DNA from: Robiginitomaculum sp.
GTDB lineage: Bacteria > Pseudomonadota > Alphaproteobacteria > Caulobacterales > Maricaulaceae
Assembly: GCA_016763315.1 (NCBI GenBank)
Contig: JAESTZ010000015.1
Location: 1-43,690, forward strand
Length of the DNA stretch: 43,690 nucleotides
Direction of reading: 5' to 3'
Position 1 is the stretch's first letter; each line of letters opens with the position of its first letter. Below the pieces are notes generated by a model, which saw only the letters and a program-made list of their open reading frames with translations, had not been told where the DNA came from and made no database searches. Below are positions 1 to 7,135 of the stretch, piece after piece. Made by a program: the position numbers and the translations under genes.

Positions 1-57
1 ATAAGTCATAATAATTGTTAGCTTTGGTATTATTTCTCCAAGACTAACATCTGGTAC

Positions 58-83
58 AGCCCGGCTGATCAGCCGGGCTTTTT
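58..83 (+). terminator. Rho-independent terminator of an upstream gene
   Basis: A perfect 11-bp-arm palindrome (58-79, arm AGCCCGGCTGA) runs straight into five T residues (79-83). This is the standard intrinsic terminator layout for + strand transcription. It lies upstream of trcR, so it should end a transcript that enters from left of the window; that gene is not visible here. Confidence 0.85.
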
Positions 84-102
84 ATATTTTGGAGCTATTT
101 TG

Positions 103-771
103 ATGACCGATATTTTGATGCCAAAAGCAACTGCCGTCTGGTTGGTTGACAACACGTCACTGACATTTTCTCAAATAGCTGATTTTTGCTCTATGCACCC
201 TTTGGAAATCAAAGGCATTGCCGATGGTGATGTGGCACAAGGCGTGCGTGGTCTTGATCCAATTAGTGGCGGACAATTAACCCGTGACGAAATAAAAAAG
301 GCCGAAGGCAATAGCGATTATCGAATGGTTGCGGTTGTTCCCAAACATGCTGATAAAATGCAACAAAAACGTAGGGGCCCTCGTTATACTCCGGTCTCAC
401 GTCGTCAAAATAGGCCTGATTCAATTGCCTGGATTGTTCGCAATCACCCGGAAGTTTCCGACGTTCAAATTTCCAAATTGATCGGCACGACCAAGCCAAC
501 CATTATTTCGGTTCGTGACCGTACCCACTGGAATGCCAGCCAAATCAAGCCTGTTGATCCGGTATCAGTTGGCCTTTGCACACAAATTGATCTTGATTCT
601 GTGGTTAAAATAGCCGCCGAGAAAAAACGCATTGCTGATGAAAAGGCCGGTATCGTTCATGATCCGGTGGAAGAAGACACATTGGCACCAGCAGATGAAA
701 TTATCGACGATCGGCCAAAAAAGGTTAGCGCCGAATCAGTCTTTGGTTCGTTCTCAGACGACAAAAACTAG
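103..771 (+). CDS. trcR: TrcR/DUF1013-family cell-cycle transcriptional regulator
   Basis: This 222-residue protein matches the alphaproteobacterial DUF1013 family, named TrcR after its role in cell-cycle transcription. The N-terminal half is the most characteristic part: MPKATAVWLVDNTSLTF (about residues 6-22), then IADFC, GIADGDVAQG and GLDPISGGQLT. A second helix-rich block near residues 105-135 (DSIAWIVRNHPEVSD, then IGTTKPTI) reads like a helix-turn-helix. The C-terminus is acidic and probably disordered. I chose the ATG at 103 because GGAG at 91-94 is well spaced from it; a TTG at 100 and an ATG at 118 are alternatives. It follows a strong terminator, so it should have its own promoter. 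It is convergent with the SDR gene, 21 bp away. Family assignment is confident; the function is inherited from the family. Confidence 0.88.
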   Translation: MTDILMPKATAVWLVDNTSLTFSQIADFCSMHPLEIKGIADGDVAQGVRGLDPISGGQLTRDEIKKAEGNSDYRMVAVVPKHADKMQQKRRGPRYTPVSRRQNRPDSIAWIVRNHPEVSDVQISKLIGTTKPTIISVRDRTHWNASQIKPVDPVSVGLCTQIDLDSVVKIAAEKKRIADEKAGIVHDPVEEDTLAPADEIIDDRPKKVSAESVFGSFSDDKN

Positions 772-792
772 ATCAATTTTTTAGGCAGGGTC

Positions 793-1596
793 TTAAGCGG
801 GGTCTATTGTATAGTTCAACGCCAATCGTCCACCATCTGCATATAGACATTGGCCGGTAATATAGCTGGCGTCTTTGGACGCCAGAAATTGTACTATGCT
901 GGCAATTTGTTCCGGCTCGCCGATATGACCAAGCGGTGTACGGGACATAATTTTCTGTTTTGCCTCAGGGTTGCCGGCAACGGATTTTAAAACATCGGTA
1001 TTGATGCTACCAGGACCTACAGCATTTACCCGTATTCCATATTCTGCCAACCGCAGAGCCATTGCCTTGGTCATTTGATTTAACCCGCCCTTAGTGGTGA
1101 CATAAACCAGTTGATCGGGGATCGCCATTACTGCGTTAACAGAAGACATGTTGATGATTGCATAATTGCCTAATCGTTCGCGTTCTCTGTCTTGTTCATT
1201 GTCAATTTGCTCTACCATTTGTCTGGCCGCTTCTCTGGCAACTAAAAAACTGCCGCGCAAATTGACCCCCATAACCCGATCATAGTCTTCGGTTTCTAGA
1301 GATAAAATATCACCGCTGGCAACGATTCCGGCATTATTGACTAAAACGTCAAGTCGACCAAAGGCCGACCTAATGCGGGCAAATAAATTACGCACCGATA
1401 ATAGATCGCTAACATCACAAGAAACAAACAACACCTCGCTTTTTTCACTGCTCAAATCGTCAGCAGCGCGGTTTCCGGCTTTGTCGTCACTATCTGCAAT
1501 AATTACATTGCATTTAGCCTGAGCAAACTTTCTGGCGCAAGCTAGGCCTATTCCTTTTGCTCCGCCCGTTATTAAAACAGTCCGTATATCTTGCAT
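793..1596 (-). CDS. SDR-family NAD(P)-dependent oxidoreductase
   Basis: A classical short-chain dehydrogenase/reductase of 267 residues. The cofactor-binding motif TGGAKGIG is at residues 10-17 and NNAG at 87-90. The catalytic set is Ser152, Tyr165 and Lys169 (YVTTK). The PG turn after the active site (VGPGSINT) and the C-terminal ITGQCLYADGG are typical of the family. Asp36 after the second beta strand (IIADSDD) suggests NAD(H) preference, which is an inference. The substrate cannot be read from the sequence; generic annotations in this family range from glucose dehydrogenase to 3-oxoacyl reductase. An unusual charged insertion around residues 130-143 (EQIDNEQDRERERLG) precedes the active-site serine. 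The gene stands alone, convergent with trcR. Confidence 0.9.
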   Translation of the reverse strand: MQDIRTVLITGGAKGIGLACARKFAQAKCNVIIADSDDKAGNRAADDLSSEKSEVLFVSCDVSDLLSVRNLFARIRSAFGRLDVLVNNAGIVASGDILSLETEDYDRVMGVNLRGSFLVAREAARQMVEQIDNEQDRERERLGNYAIINMSSVNAVMAIPDQLVYVTTKGGLNQMTKAMALRLAEYGIRVNAVGPGSINTDVLKSVAGNPEAKQKIMSRTPLGHIGEPEQIASIVQFLASKDASYITGQCLYADGGRLALNYTIDPA

Positions 1597-1657
1597 AATC
1601 TTTCCCGCCGAGAGCAGGATAAGACTGTTCTCGCTATTATGTTAGAGGTTTTAAGGT

Positions 1658-1828
1658 TTAATGTTGTCGTTTTAATCCAGTGAGCTGTTCTTTTAATGCT
1701 AATTTTTGTTTTTTAAGAGCGGAAATATAAACCGTGTCAAAAGCTGGCCTTTTTTGTTCTGCGGTTATTTTAGTTTCAAGTTTTGCGTGACGATTATCCA
1801 ATTCTTTGATCCGCGCTTGTATAGACAT
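1658..1828 (-). CDS. Small YdcH/DUF465-family protein
   Basis: A 56-residue protein with the DUF465 (YdcH) pattern: an amphipathic N-terminal helix (MSIQARIKELDNRHAKLE) and a lysine-rich second helix (ISALKKQKLALKEQL). Members are short two-helix coiled-coil proteins of unknown function. GGAG in the reverse complement lies a few bases upstream of the ATG at 1828. It is one of two DUF465 genes in this window; they flank ubiX at 1658-1828 and 2514-2723. The sequence is confidently of this family but no biochemical role is known to me. Confidence 0.75.
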   Translation of the reverse strand: MSIQARIKELDNRHAKLETKITAEQKRPAFDTVYISALKKQKLALKEQLTGLKRQH

Positions 1829-1913
1829 TAACATCTCCTTTTGTAATGAAGACTGTTAGTATGACAGAAAACCGTGTATCCGTCACATCACATTTTGCCG
1901 CATGGGTAACTAA

Positions 1914-2486
1914 ATGCAAACTCAGTCTTCCAATTTACCGATTGTTATTGGCGTTTCTGGCGCGTCGGGCAGCATCTTTGCTGTCAGGTTATTGCAAATA
2001 TTACGTGAATTAAATGTACCGACCCACTTGGTGATGAGCAAGGCGGCCGAACTTGCCCTATCAATGGAAACTGATTTAAGCGCTGGTGAAGTAAAATCAC
2101 TAGCTGATGCCGTCTATAAAGTAGCAGATGTTGGTGCGGCTATTGCTTCGGGCTCATTTTTAACCAGAGGCATGGTTATTGCTCCTTGTTCGGTGCGAAC
2201 ATGGTCGGAAATTGCTACTGGCGTTACCTCGTCACTGTTAACCAGAGCTGCCGATGTAACCTTAAAAGAACAACGCAAACTTTTGCTCATGATCCGTGAA
2301 ACCCCGTTACACCTTGGGCACTTGCGATCGCTTACTGCCTTGGCTGAAATGGGGGCAATTATCGCTCCGCCAGTACCGGCTTTTTACCTAAAACCACAAA
2401 ACATCGAGGAAATGGTCGACCACACACTGGATCGGGTCTTGGACAGTTTCGGGTTGGCACGAAAAGATGTGAAAAGGTGGAGTTGA
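1914..2486 (+). CDS. ubiX: Flavin prenyltransferase UbiX
   Basis: UbiX transfers a dimethylallyl group to reduced FMN to make prenyl-FMN, the cofactor of UbiD-type decarboxylases (for example in ubiquinone synthesis). The 190-residue protein has the nucleotide-binding GVSGASGS at residues 13-20, the segment PCSVRTWSEIATG, LLTRAADVTLKE, and the hallmark RETPLHLGHLR near residues 129-139, followed by PPVPAFY. Length is normal for the family. Upstream Shine-Dalgarno sequence is weak (GGGTAAC). No ubiD is in the window. The DUF465 gene that follows begins 27 bp downstream and is probably co-transcribed. Confidence 0.95.
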   Translation: MQTQSSNLPIVIGVSGASGSIFAVRLLQILRELNVPTHLVMSKAAELALSMETDLSAGEVKSLADAVYKVADVGAAIASGSFLTRGMVIAPCSVRTWSEIATGVTSSLLTRAADVTLKEQRKLLLMIRETPLHLGHLRSLTALAEMGAIIAPPVPAFYLKPQNIEEMVDHTLDRVLDSFGLARKDVKRWS

Positions 2487-2513
2487 GTATTTCAATGAAA
2501 GAAGGGTTTGAAT

Positions 2514-2723
2514 TTGCAACTATCAGATGACTTAAATGAACTACGAACTTCTTTGGCTCTTTTGAATGAAGAACACCGCGACCTTGACAGTGCAATTTCA
2601 GCACTGATTGAAACCGGCGCTTCTGATCAGATAAAAATAGCCCGCCTGAAAAAAAGAAAGCTGTCTCTTAAGGACAAAATTGCCAAATTACAAAATAGAA
2701 TTATACCGGATATTATAGCGTAG
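2514..2723 (+). CDS. Small YdcH/DUF465-family protein (second copy)
   Basis: A 69-residue DUF465-like protein. It ends with the typical KIARLKKRKLSLKDKIAKL helix and has an N-terminal helix rich in Leu and Glu (NELRTSLALLNEEHRDLD). No ATG is available. TTG at 2514 is 7 bases after AGAAGGG and is my choice; TTG at 2508 is only one base after that motif. It lies directly behind ubiX and probably shares its transcript. Function is unknown. It differs clearly from the copy at 1658-1828, so it is a paralogue rather than a recent duplicate. Confidence 0.75.
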   Translation: MQLSDDLNELRTSLALLNEEHRDLDSAISALIETGASDQIKIARLKKRKLSLKDKIAKLQNRIIPDIIA

Positions 2724-2813
2724 TCTTTGGATATTACCCGTGTCATTATCAGCACTGGTTATTTCTAGCAAAACAGTTACTTTGAGGTTTGTTTTGATCA
2801 ATAGGGGGCTTAA

Positions 2814-3014
2814 ATGACCATAATGAAATCTTCGCAAATTCTATCGGATTCCAGTAAAAGCTTTGAGCACGCAATGACCAATGCGGTTGATCGCTTTAGT
2901 AAAACGGTAAAACATGTCCGCTCGGCCAGCGTCAACCATCTTTCTGTTACGGTGAAAGATGGAAAAATAGACAAATATCGGGTAAATATGCAGATCACTT
3001 TTGAAGTGAAATAA
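2814..3014 (+). CDS. Dodecin, flavin-binding protein
   Basis: Dodecins are small proteins that form dodecameric shells and store or buffer flavins. This 66-residue protein has the family layout: SSKSFEHAMTNAVDRFSKTVKHVRSASV, then a beta hairpin with VKDGKIDKYRVNMQITFEV. The usual flavin-stacking tryptophan of the family (in the VxxxWV position after VRSA) is not present; the sequence reads VRSASVNHLSV. AGGGGG at 2802-2807 precedes the ATG at 2814 with good spacing; an in-frame ATG at 2823 is an alternative. It lies between ubiX (a flavin-modifying enzyme) and a thiolase. A flavin link with ubiX is suggestive only. Confidence 0.82.
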   Translation: MTIMKSSQILSDSSKSFEHAMTNAVDRFSKTVKHVRSASVNHLSVTVKDGKIDKYRVNMQITFEVK

Positions 3015-3109
3015 ATTTTGCATTATCCGCAAATTTAAGTTTCTTTGTCTTGACGATCTACGCTCAAAGCATGATCCTGCAAAAAAATCATTTTCATGAG
3101 GAAGTTTCG

Positions 3110-4297
3110 ATGTCACAGAGCCAAGACCCTGTAGTTATTGTTGGTTTTGCCCGCACCCCGATGGGTGGTTTATTGGGCGAATTATCTACATTATCAGCTA
3201 ATGAGTTAGGAGCGGTTGCGGTCGGTGCTGCATTGAAAGACGCCGGAATTGAACCAGAAAAAGTACAACAAATATTTATGGGTAATGTGCTGTCGGCCGG
3301 ACAGGGGCAAGCTCCCGCCAGACAAGCGGCCTTAAAAGCTGATCTGCCTTTGTCGGTCGAGGCAACAACCCTAAACAAAATGTGCGGCTCTGGCATGCAA
3401 GCAGCAATTATGGCTAATGATGCGCTGGTTTCTGGATCGGCAAGTGTAATAATTGCTGGTGGCATGGAAAGCATGTCAAACGCTCCGCATTTGCTGGGAT
3501 CACATCGACGGGGTCATAAATATGGTAATGACACATTACAAGACCATATGGCACTTGATGGCTTAACCGATGCTTATGGTGGCGAGCCAATGGGGGTTTA
3601 TGCCGATGCTGCGGCGCAAAAATATCAATTCACCAGAGAAGCCCAAGATGCTTATGCACTAGAAACATTAGCAAGAGCCCAAAGAGCAAGTAAAGACGGT
3701 GATTTTGATCGTGAAATAACTGCGGTAACTGTCAAAAACCGCCGTGGTGATATTGTGGTAAGTTCTGATGAATTACCACGCAAAGCCCGCCCTGAAAAAA
3801 TTCCCTCCTTAAGACCAGCGTTTACCAAAGACGGCACGGTTACTGCGGCTAATGCTTCGGCAATTTCCGATGGTGCGGCGGCCTTGGTAATGATGAAGCT
3901 GTCCGAAGCCAAGACTTTAGGCGTTACCCCTTTGGCCAAATTGGTAGCCAGCGCCGCCCATGCCCACGAACCAAAATGGTTTACTACTGCTCCGGTTCCG
4001 GCGATGGAAAAGGTTCTTGAAAAAGCCGGCTGGAGCAAAGATGATGTTGATCTTTGGGAAATAAACGAAGCTTTCGCCGTAGTACCGATGATTGCCATAT
4101 CAGAGCTTGGACTTGATCCAACCAAGGTAAATGTAAATGGCGGCGCTTGTGCTATGGGACACCCAATTGGCGCGTCCGGCGCTCGAATTATGGCGACTTT
4201 GATTGCGGCGCTACAAAAGCGCTCCTTAAAAAAAGGCGTGGCCAGCTTGTGCATTGGCGGTGGTGAAGCAACGGCTGTGGCGATTGAACTTTGCTAA
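3110..4297 (+). CDS. Acetyl-CoA C-acetyltransferase (thiolase)
   Basis: A 395-residue type II thiolase, which condenses two acetyl-CoA to acetoacetyl-CoA or runs the reverse cleavage. The nucleophilic cysteine is Cys92 in NKMCGSGMQA. The NEAF motif (WEINEAFAVVPM), the catalytic-histidine motif GHPIGASGARI and the second cysteine in the C-terminal CIGGGEATAVAIE are all present. Candidate roles are polyhydroxybutyrate synthesis, ketone metabolism or fatty-acid degradation; no phaB or other pathway gene is adjacent. GAGGAAG just upstream (3098-3104) supports the ATG at 3110. An upstream in-frame start at 3050 would add 20 residues not typical of thiolases. It appears to be monocistronic. Confidence 0.95.
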   Translation: MSQSQDPVVIVGFARTPMGGLLGELSTLSANELGAVAVGAALKDAGIEPEKVQQIFMGNVLSAGQGQAPARQAALKADLPLSVEATTLNKMCGSGMQAAIMANDALVSGSASVIIAGGMESMSNAPHLLGSHRRGHKYGNDTLQDHMALDGLTDAYGGEPMGVYADAAAQKYQFTREAQDAYALETLARAQRASKDGDFDREITAVTVKNRRGDIVVSSDELPRKARPEKIPSLRPAFTKDGTVTAANASAISDGAAALVMMKLSEAKTLGVTPLAKLVASAAHAHEPKWFTTAPVPAMEKVLEKAGWSKDDVDLWEINEAFAVVPMIAISELGLDPTKVNVNGGACAMGHPIGASGARIMATLIAALQKRSLKKGVASLCIGGGEATAVAIELC

Positions 4298-4366
4298 ACA
4301 GTCAGTTTTAATTGTCCTCAAAGACAAAGAAGCTGTCCGGTGTCGTTGATTAATTCCACTACGGAT

Positions 4367-4460
4367 CGTCATCGCCCGATTTATTCGGGTGATCCAGTTT
4401 TTCCACCATTGATCTCGCAGCAACGGCATAGATGGATTCCGGTCTGCGCCGGAATAACGG
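4367..4460. repeat. Composite palindromic repeat (MITE/REP-like)
   Basis: About 94 bp made of two hairpins. The left one pairs ATCgCCCG with CGGGTGAT (about 4371-4393); the right one pairs ATTCCGG with CCGGAAT (4436-4455). The outer ends are imperfect inverted copies of each other (CGTCATCGCCCG against CCGTTATTCCGG read from the other end). This resembles the widespread dispersed family of CGTCATTCCCGC...GCGGGAATCCA type seen in many proteobacterial genomes. No transposase is nearby. Only one copy is in the window, so dispersal cannot be shown here. Confidence 0.55.
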
Positions 4461-4599
4461 CATTTTTGGTATTTGACCGCGAGACAGAATAGAGGTGCGA
4501 ACAAAGGTCACGCACCCTTCACACCCAACCCTTAACTAGCACTCATTGGCAAAGGTGTTATCTGAGCCAAGGGTTAATTGGTAAACAATGCACCCTCAT

Positions 4600-4629
4600 T
4601 TGGCACTCATTGACACTCATTAGCAATCA
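4600..4629 (+). repeat. Three tandem 10-bp repeats upstream of the rrn-like promoter
   Basis: TTGGCACTCA, TTGACACTCA and TTAGCAATCA follow one another without gaps. A related CACTCATTGGC is at 4540-4550. The 10-bp period equals about one helical turn, so each unit presents the same face. The array ends 47 bp before the TATAAT at 4676, where activator sites often lie. The proposed regulatory role is inference. Confidence 0.6.
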
Positions 4630-4672
4630 ACAGTCGGGGATAAGTTTCAACCATACCCGCTTTGTCTGTGCT

Positions 4673-4681
4673 TGCTATAAT
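4673..4681 (+). promoter_or_regulatory. Extended -10 promoter (TGCTATAAT)
   Basis: The sequence TG-C-TATAAT is a perfect extended -10 element. No good -35 hexamer lies at 16-18 bp; ATACCC is at the 17-bp position. It is 33 bp upstream of the boxA-like motif, a normal distance for an rRNA-operon leader. The expected start of transcription is near 4688. Confidence 0.55.
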
Positions 4682-4713
4682 GGTGTTGCAAGTGGCTTTC
4701 ATACGCCAGTTTG

Positions 4714-4730
4714 TGGCTCTTTGACATTGT
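4714..4730 (+). promoter_or_regulatory. boxA-like antitermination site of an rRNA-operon leader
   Basis: TGGCTCTTTGACATTGT closely matches the boxA region upstream of 16S rRNA genes in alphaproteobacteria (E. coli boxA core TGCTCTTTAACA). The bases after it (GAATACGTGAGAAAC, then GAAACGTGA) also resemble the spacer that normally leads into 16S. No 16S sequence follows: the next gene is the ChaN-like lipoprotein at 5034. It therefore looks like an orphan leader. Confidence 0.6.
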
Positions 4731-4766
4731 GAATACGTGAGAAACCCAATGAAACGTGAAGTTTCT

Positions 4767-4807
4767 AATACCGTAGTGATCGGTATTGTAAGTAATACCT
4801 ACTTTTT
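4767..4807 (+). promoter_or_regulatory. Competing hairpins with T run (attenuator-like)
   Basis: AATACCG (4767-4773) can pair with CGGTATT (4781-4787). The same GGTATT can instead pair with AATACC at 4794-4799, a short stem followed by TAC and five T residues (4803-4807). The two pairings exclude each other, as in an attenuator. The second stem is only 6 bp and AT-rich, so terminator strength would be low. A further hairpin GAAAC/GTTTC is at 4751-4765. Confidence 0.4.
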
Positions 4808-5033
4808 CTACCTAGGCTTTTATTAAATTATCCTGTGGGGAAATAACCCAAACCAGCATATTGTTTTTTATTAACTCCAGAATAGCAGTAAAATTGATCT
4901 CCATCATTGTTGGCAAATGCTAAACTTTTAGTAACAAAGACAAAGGTGACAAACGCACAATTTAGCTAGATAGTGCTTTTGAAAAAGTCATTTCTTTTCC
5001 AGTTAAAAAACATTTGCATGGGGCAATCAACAA

Positions 5034-6107
5034 ATGAGTAAATTTCCGCTTTCTTTGGCCATATCACTTAGTGCAGCTTTACTAGTTGCTGCTTGTGGAA
5101 CCACAAAACCCACTACACAAACTGCTATCAGCAAAAATGGTGAAAGCTATGTTGTACCGGAAGCTCTTGGCGGATTTTCAGATTATGTTCTGGTTGAAAC
5201 CCAAATGGGAAACATTGCTCCACGAATAGTTGATCTTGATTATGTGTTGGCTGACCTGGCTGCTTATGATGTGGTGTTTGTTGGTGAAGCGCATGGCCAT
5301 GTGACTAATCATTACATTCAATCAAAACTGTTTTCCGGCTTACATGAAAAGTCTGCAAACATTGCTTTATCCATGGAGCAGTTTGAACGCAGCCAGCAAA
5401 ACATTGTTGATCAATATTTGGCCTCCGAAATTGGAGAAGAATCTTTGGTTTTTGATGGCAAAGCCTGGCCACATTATCGATCCTCTTATCGACCTTTAGT
5501 CGAATATGCCAAAGATAATAAATTGCCGGTTATTGCCGCTGAAGTTCCAGCCAATATAGTATCCTGCATCAGCGAAAAAGGGCCAGAGTTTCTTGGCGAC
5601 CTACCTGATGAGGCTCAAAACTGGGTAGCAAAAGATCTAGACCTTGAAGACGGTGCTTATAAAGACAAGTTTTACCGCTTCATGGATGCTGCAACCGGTC
5701 ACAGCATCGGCGGCGACCAAAGCGATGAAGATATTGCCCGCAAAAAACTAAACCGCTATGCCGCACAAGTAAGCCGCGATGACACCATGGCCGAAAGCAT
5801 TGCCAAACACATCACCGACAATCCGGGACGCAAAGTCTTTCACATTACCGGCAGTTTTCATTCGGCAGAAATGCTGGGAACTCCGGAGCGGGTTCTAAGC
5901 CGTTTACCGGACTTAAAAGTTGCCAATATCCACCCAATTTTGGTCACTGATCCGAAAAACCCTTCATTTTCAAGCGAAGACCTTAAACAAGGGCGGTATT
6001 TGTTGTTACTGTACCCGGTACCAAAACGCTTTGTGCAAATGAAAAACATCAATGCCTTTATCAAACGCACTCAAGCCAGTCTCGATAAAGACACTTGTGC
6101 TTACTAG
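5034..6107 (+). CDS. ChaN-like lipoprotein (haem/iron-regulated, Tiki/EreA-ChaN superfamily)
   Basis: A 357-residue predicted lipoprotein. The signal peptide ends in the lipobox LVAAC with Cys21 as lipidation site. The mature part carries the ChaN domain: VFVGEAHGHVTNH near residues 81-93, then SMEQFERSQQ, and HITGSFHSAE near residue 275. These His/Glu motifs are those of the ChaN/EreA-like fold, whose bacterial members bind haem. A role in haem or iron acquisition at the outer membrane is likely from the family. It follows the orphan rrn-like leader, which could be its promoter region. GGGG at 5020-5023 is a weak Shine-Dalgarno sequence. No TonB receptor or transporter gene is adjacent. Confidence 0.82.
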   Translation: MSKFPLSLAISLSAALLVAACGTTKPTTQTAISKNGESYVVPEALGGFSDYVLVETQMGNIAPRIVDLDYVLADLAAYDVVFVGEAHGHVTNHYIQSKLFSGLHEKSANIALSMEQFERSQQNIVDQYLASEIGEESLVFDGKAWPHYRSSYRPLVEYAKDNKLPVIAAEVPANIVSCISEKGPEFLGDLPDEAQNWVAKDLDLEDGAYKDKFYRFMDAATGHSIGGDQSDEDIARKKLNRYAAQVSRDDTMAESIAKHITDNPGRKVFHITGSFHSAEMLGTPERVLSRLPDLKVANIHPILVTDPKNPSFSSEDLKQGRYLLLLYPVPKRFVQMKNINAFIKRTQASLDKDTCAY

Positions 6108-6208
6108 AGTATTTCCGGTTCACATTGAGCCGCAAATTTACTCTAAGTGTTTGTTTTATCGCATTTCTTATCGAAAAACCGCTCCACACTTTTTCGGAAA
6201 GGCTCTAA

Positions 6209-7135
6209 TTAAAGCGCGGCCTCTAATTCTGGCAGAGCTTTAAACAGATCCATCACCAGACCGTAATCGGCGACCTGAAATATCGGTGCCTCCTCGTCCT
6301 TGTTTATGGCGACGATCACTTTGCTGTCTTTCATTCCGGCAAGATGTTGTATCGCGCCAGAAATACCAACAGCAATATATAGCTCTGGCGCCACTACCTT
6401 GCCGGTTTGTCCAACCTGATAATCATTCGGCACAAACCCGGCATCAACTGCGGCACGAGACGCGCCAACGGCTGCGCCCAGTTTATCAGCAATGCGCTCT
6501 AACATGGCAAAGTTTTCACCAGAGGCCATGCCGCGCCCGCCGGAAATAATAATTTTGGCGGCAGTAAGCTCTGGTCGATCCGACTTGGTTAGCTCTTCGG
6601 AAACAAACTCTGCGCCGAACGAGCCTGATGGCGCGGAAACTGTCCGCTGTTCGGCATTGCCACCCGATCCGGTGGCGGCAAAAGTTGTTGCCCTTACAGT
6701 AATTATCTTCTTGCTATCAGTTGATTTTACTGTCTGCATGGCATTGCCGGCATATATTGGCCGAACAAATGTATCAGCCGAAAGCACTTCGGTAATTTCT
6801 GACACCTGCATAACGTCTAATTTAGCAGCAATGCGCGGCATAAAGTTTTTGCCAGATGTGGTGGCTGGCGCCAGCACAGCATCATAATCCGCCATTAACG
6901 GCACCACCAAGGCCTCTACCGCCTCAGCAACCGCATGAGACAGCGACGCGTCATCAGCAACTAAAACAGCTGTAACGCCACTTAATGCCGCCGCCTCTGT
7001 GGCCACATCGCCAACGCCCGCACCAATTACAAGAATGTCCACCTCGCCACCCATTGCCAAAGCAGCAGTAACGGTTTTGGCGGTCGCGTCATTCAAATTA
7101 GTGTTGTTATGTTCTGCAATTACTAGGGCATGCAT
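6209..7135 (-). CDS. etfA: Electron transfer flavoprotein subunit alpha
   Basis: The 308-residue alpha subunit of ETF, which accepts electrons from acyl-CoA and other dehydrogenases and passes them to ETF:quinone oxidoreductase. The C-terminal FAD domain is clear: [12 protein letters not shown], then [55 protein letters not shown]. The N-terminal domain begins [11 protein letters not shown]. The start codon overlaps the etfB stop by one base (TGATG), so translation is coupled. It ends the leftward operon that also includes the cobalamin adenosyltransferase. About 100 bp separate it from the convergent ChaN-like gene. Confidence 0.97.
   Translation of the reverse strand: MHALVIAEHNNTNLNDATAKTVTAALAMGGEVDILVIGAGVGDVATEAAALSGVTAVLVADDASLSHAVAEAVEALVVPLMADYDAVLAPATTSGKNFMPRIAAKLDVMQVSEITEVLSADTFVRPIYAGNAMQTVKSTDSKKIITVRATTFAATGSGGNAEQRTVSAPSGSFGAEFVSEELTKSDRPELTAAKIIISGGRGMASGENFAMLERIADKLGAAVGASRAAVDAGFVPNDYQVGQTGKVVAPELYIAVGISGAIQHLAGMKDSKVIVAINKDEEAPIFQVADYGLVMDLFKALPELEAAL

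Larger units (their letters stand above)
4298..5033. other. 736 bp gene-free region with repeats and an rrn-like leader
   Basis: I find no supportable protein gene between the thiolase and the ChaN-like lipoprotein. From left to right it contains a composite palindromic element (4367-4460), a gapped inverted repeat AACCCTT/AAGGGTT (4528-4534 and 4569-4575), 10-bp tandem repeats (4600-4629), an extended -10 promoter (4673-4681), a boxA-like motif (4714-4730), and hairpins with a T run (4751-4807). The last 220 bp are AT-rich with no feature I can name. The density of regulatory-type sequence is high for a genome that otherwise packs its genes tightly. Confidence 0.7.

Noticed and set aside
4226-4504. 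An open frame on the minus strand over the thiolase end and the palindromic repeat
   Set aside because: It is antisense to the thiolase and made of repeat sequence; no family resemblance.
4610-4615. A perfect TTGACA that could be a -35 box
   Set aside because: No -10 element lies 16-18 bp downstream; the TATAAT at 4676 is far too distant. The hexamer is part of the 10-bp tandem repeat.
4536-4618. CIRCE heat-shock operator, because CTAGCACTC, TTGGCACTC and TTGACACTC resemble its left half
   Set aside because: The inverted right half GAGTGCTAA is missing; the units are direct repeats.
4751-4765. GAAACGTGAAGTTTC as a fourth parS site
   Set aside because: It is a hairpin with different half-site order and lacks the TTTCACGTGAAA core.
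6173-6197. CGAAAAA/TTTTTCG inverted repeat between the ChaN-like gene and etfA as a bidirectional terminator
   Set aside because: The stem is nearly all A/T with an 11-base loop and no proper T run after it; too weak to call.
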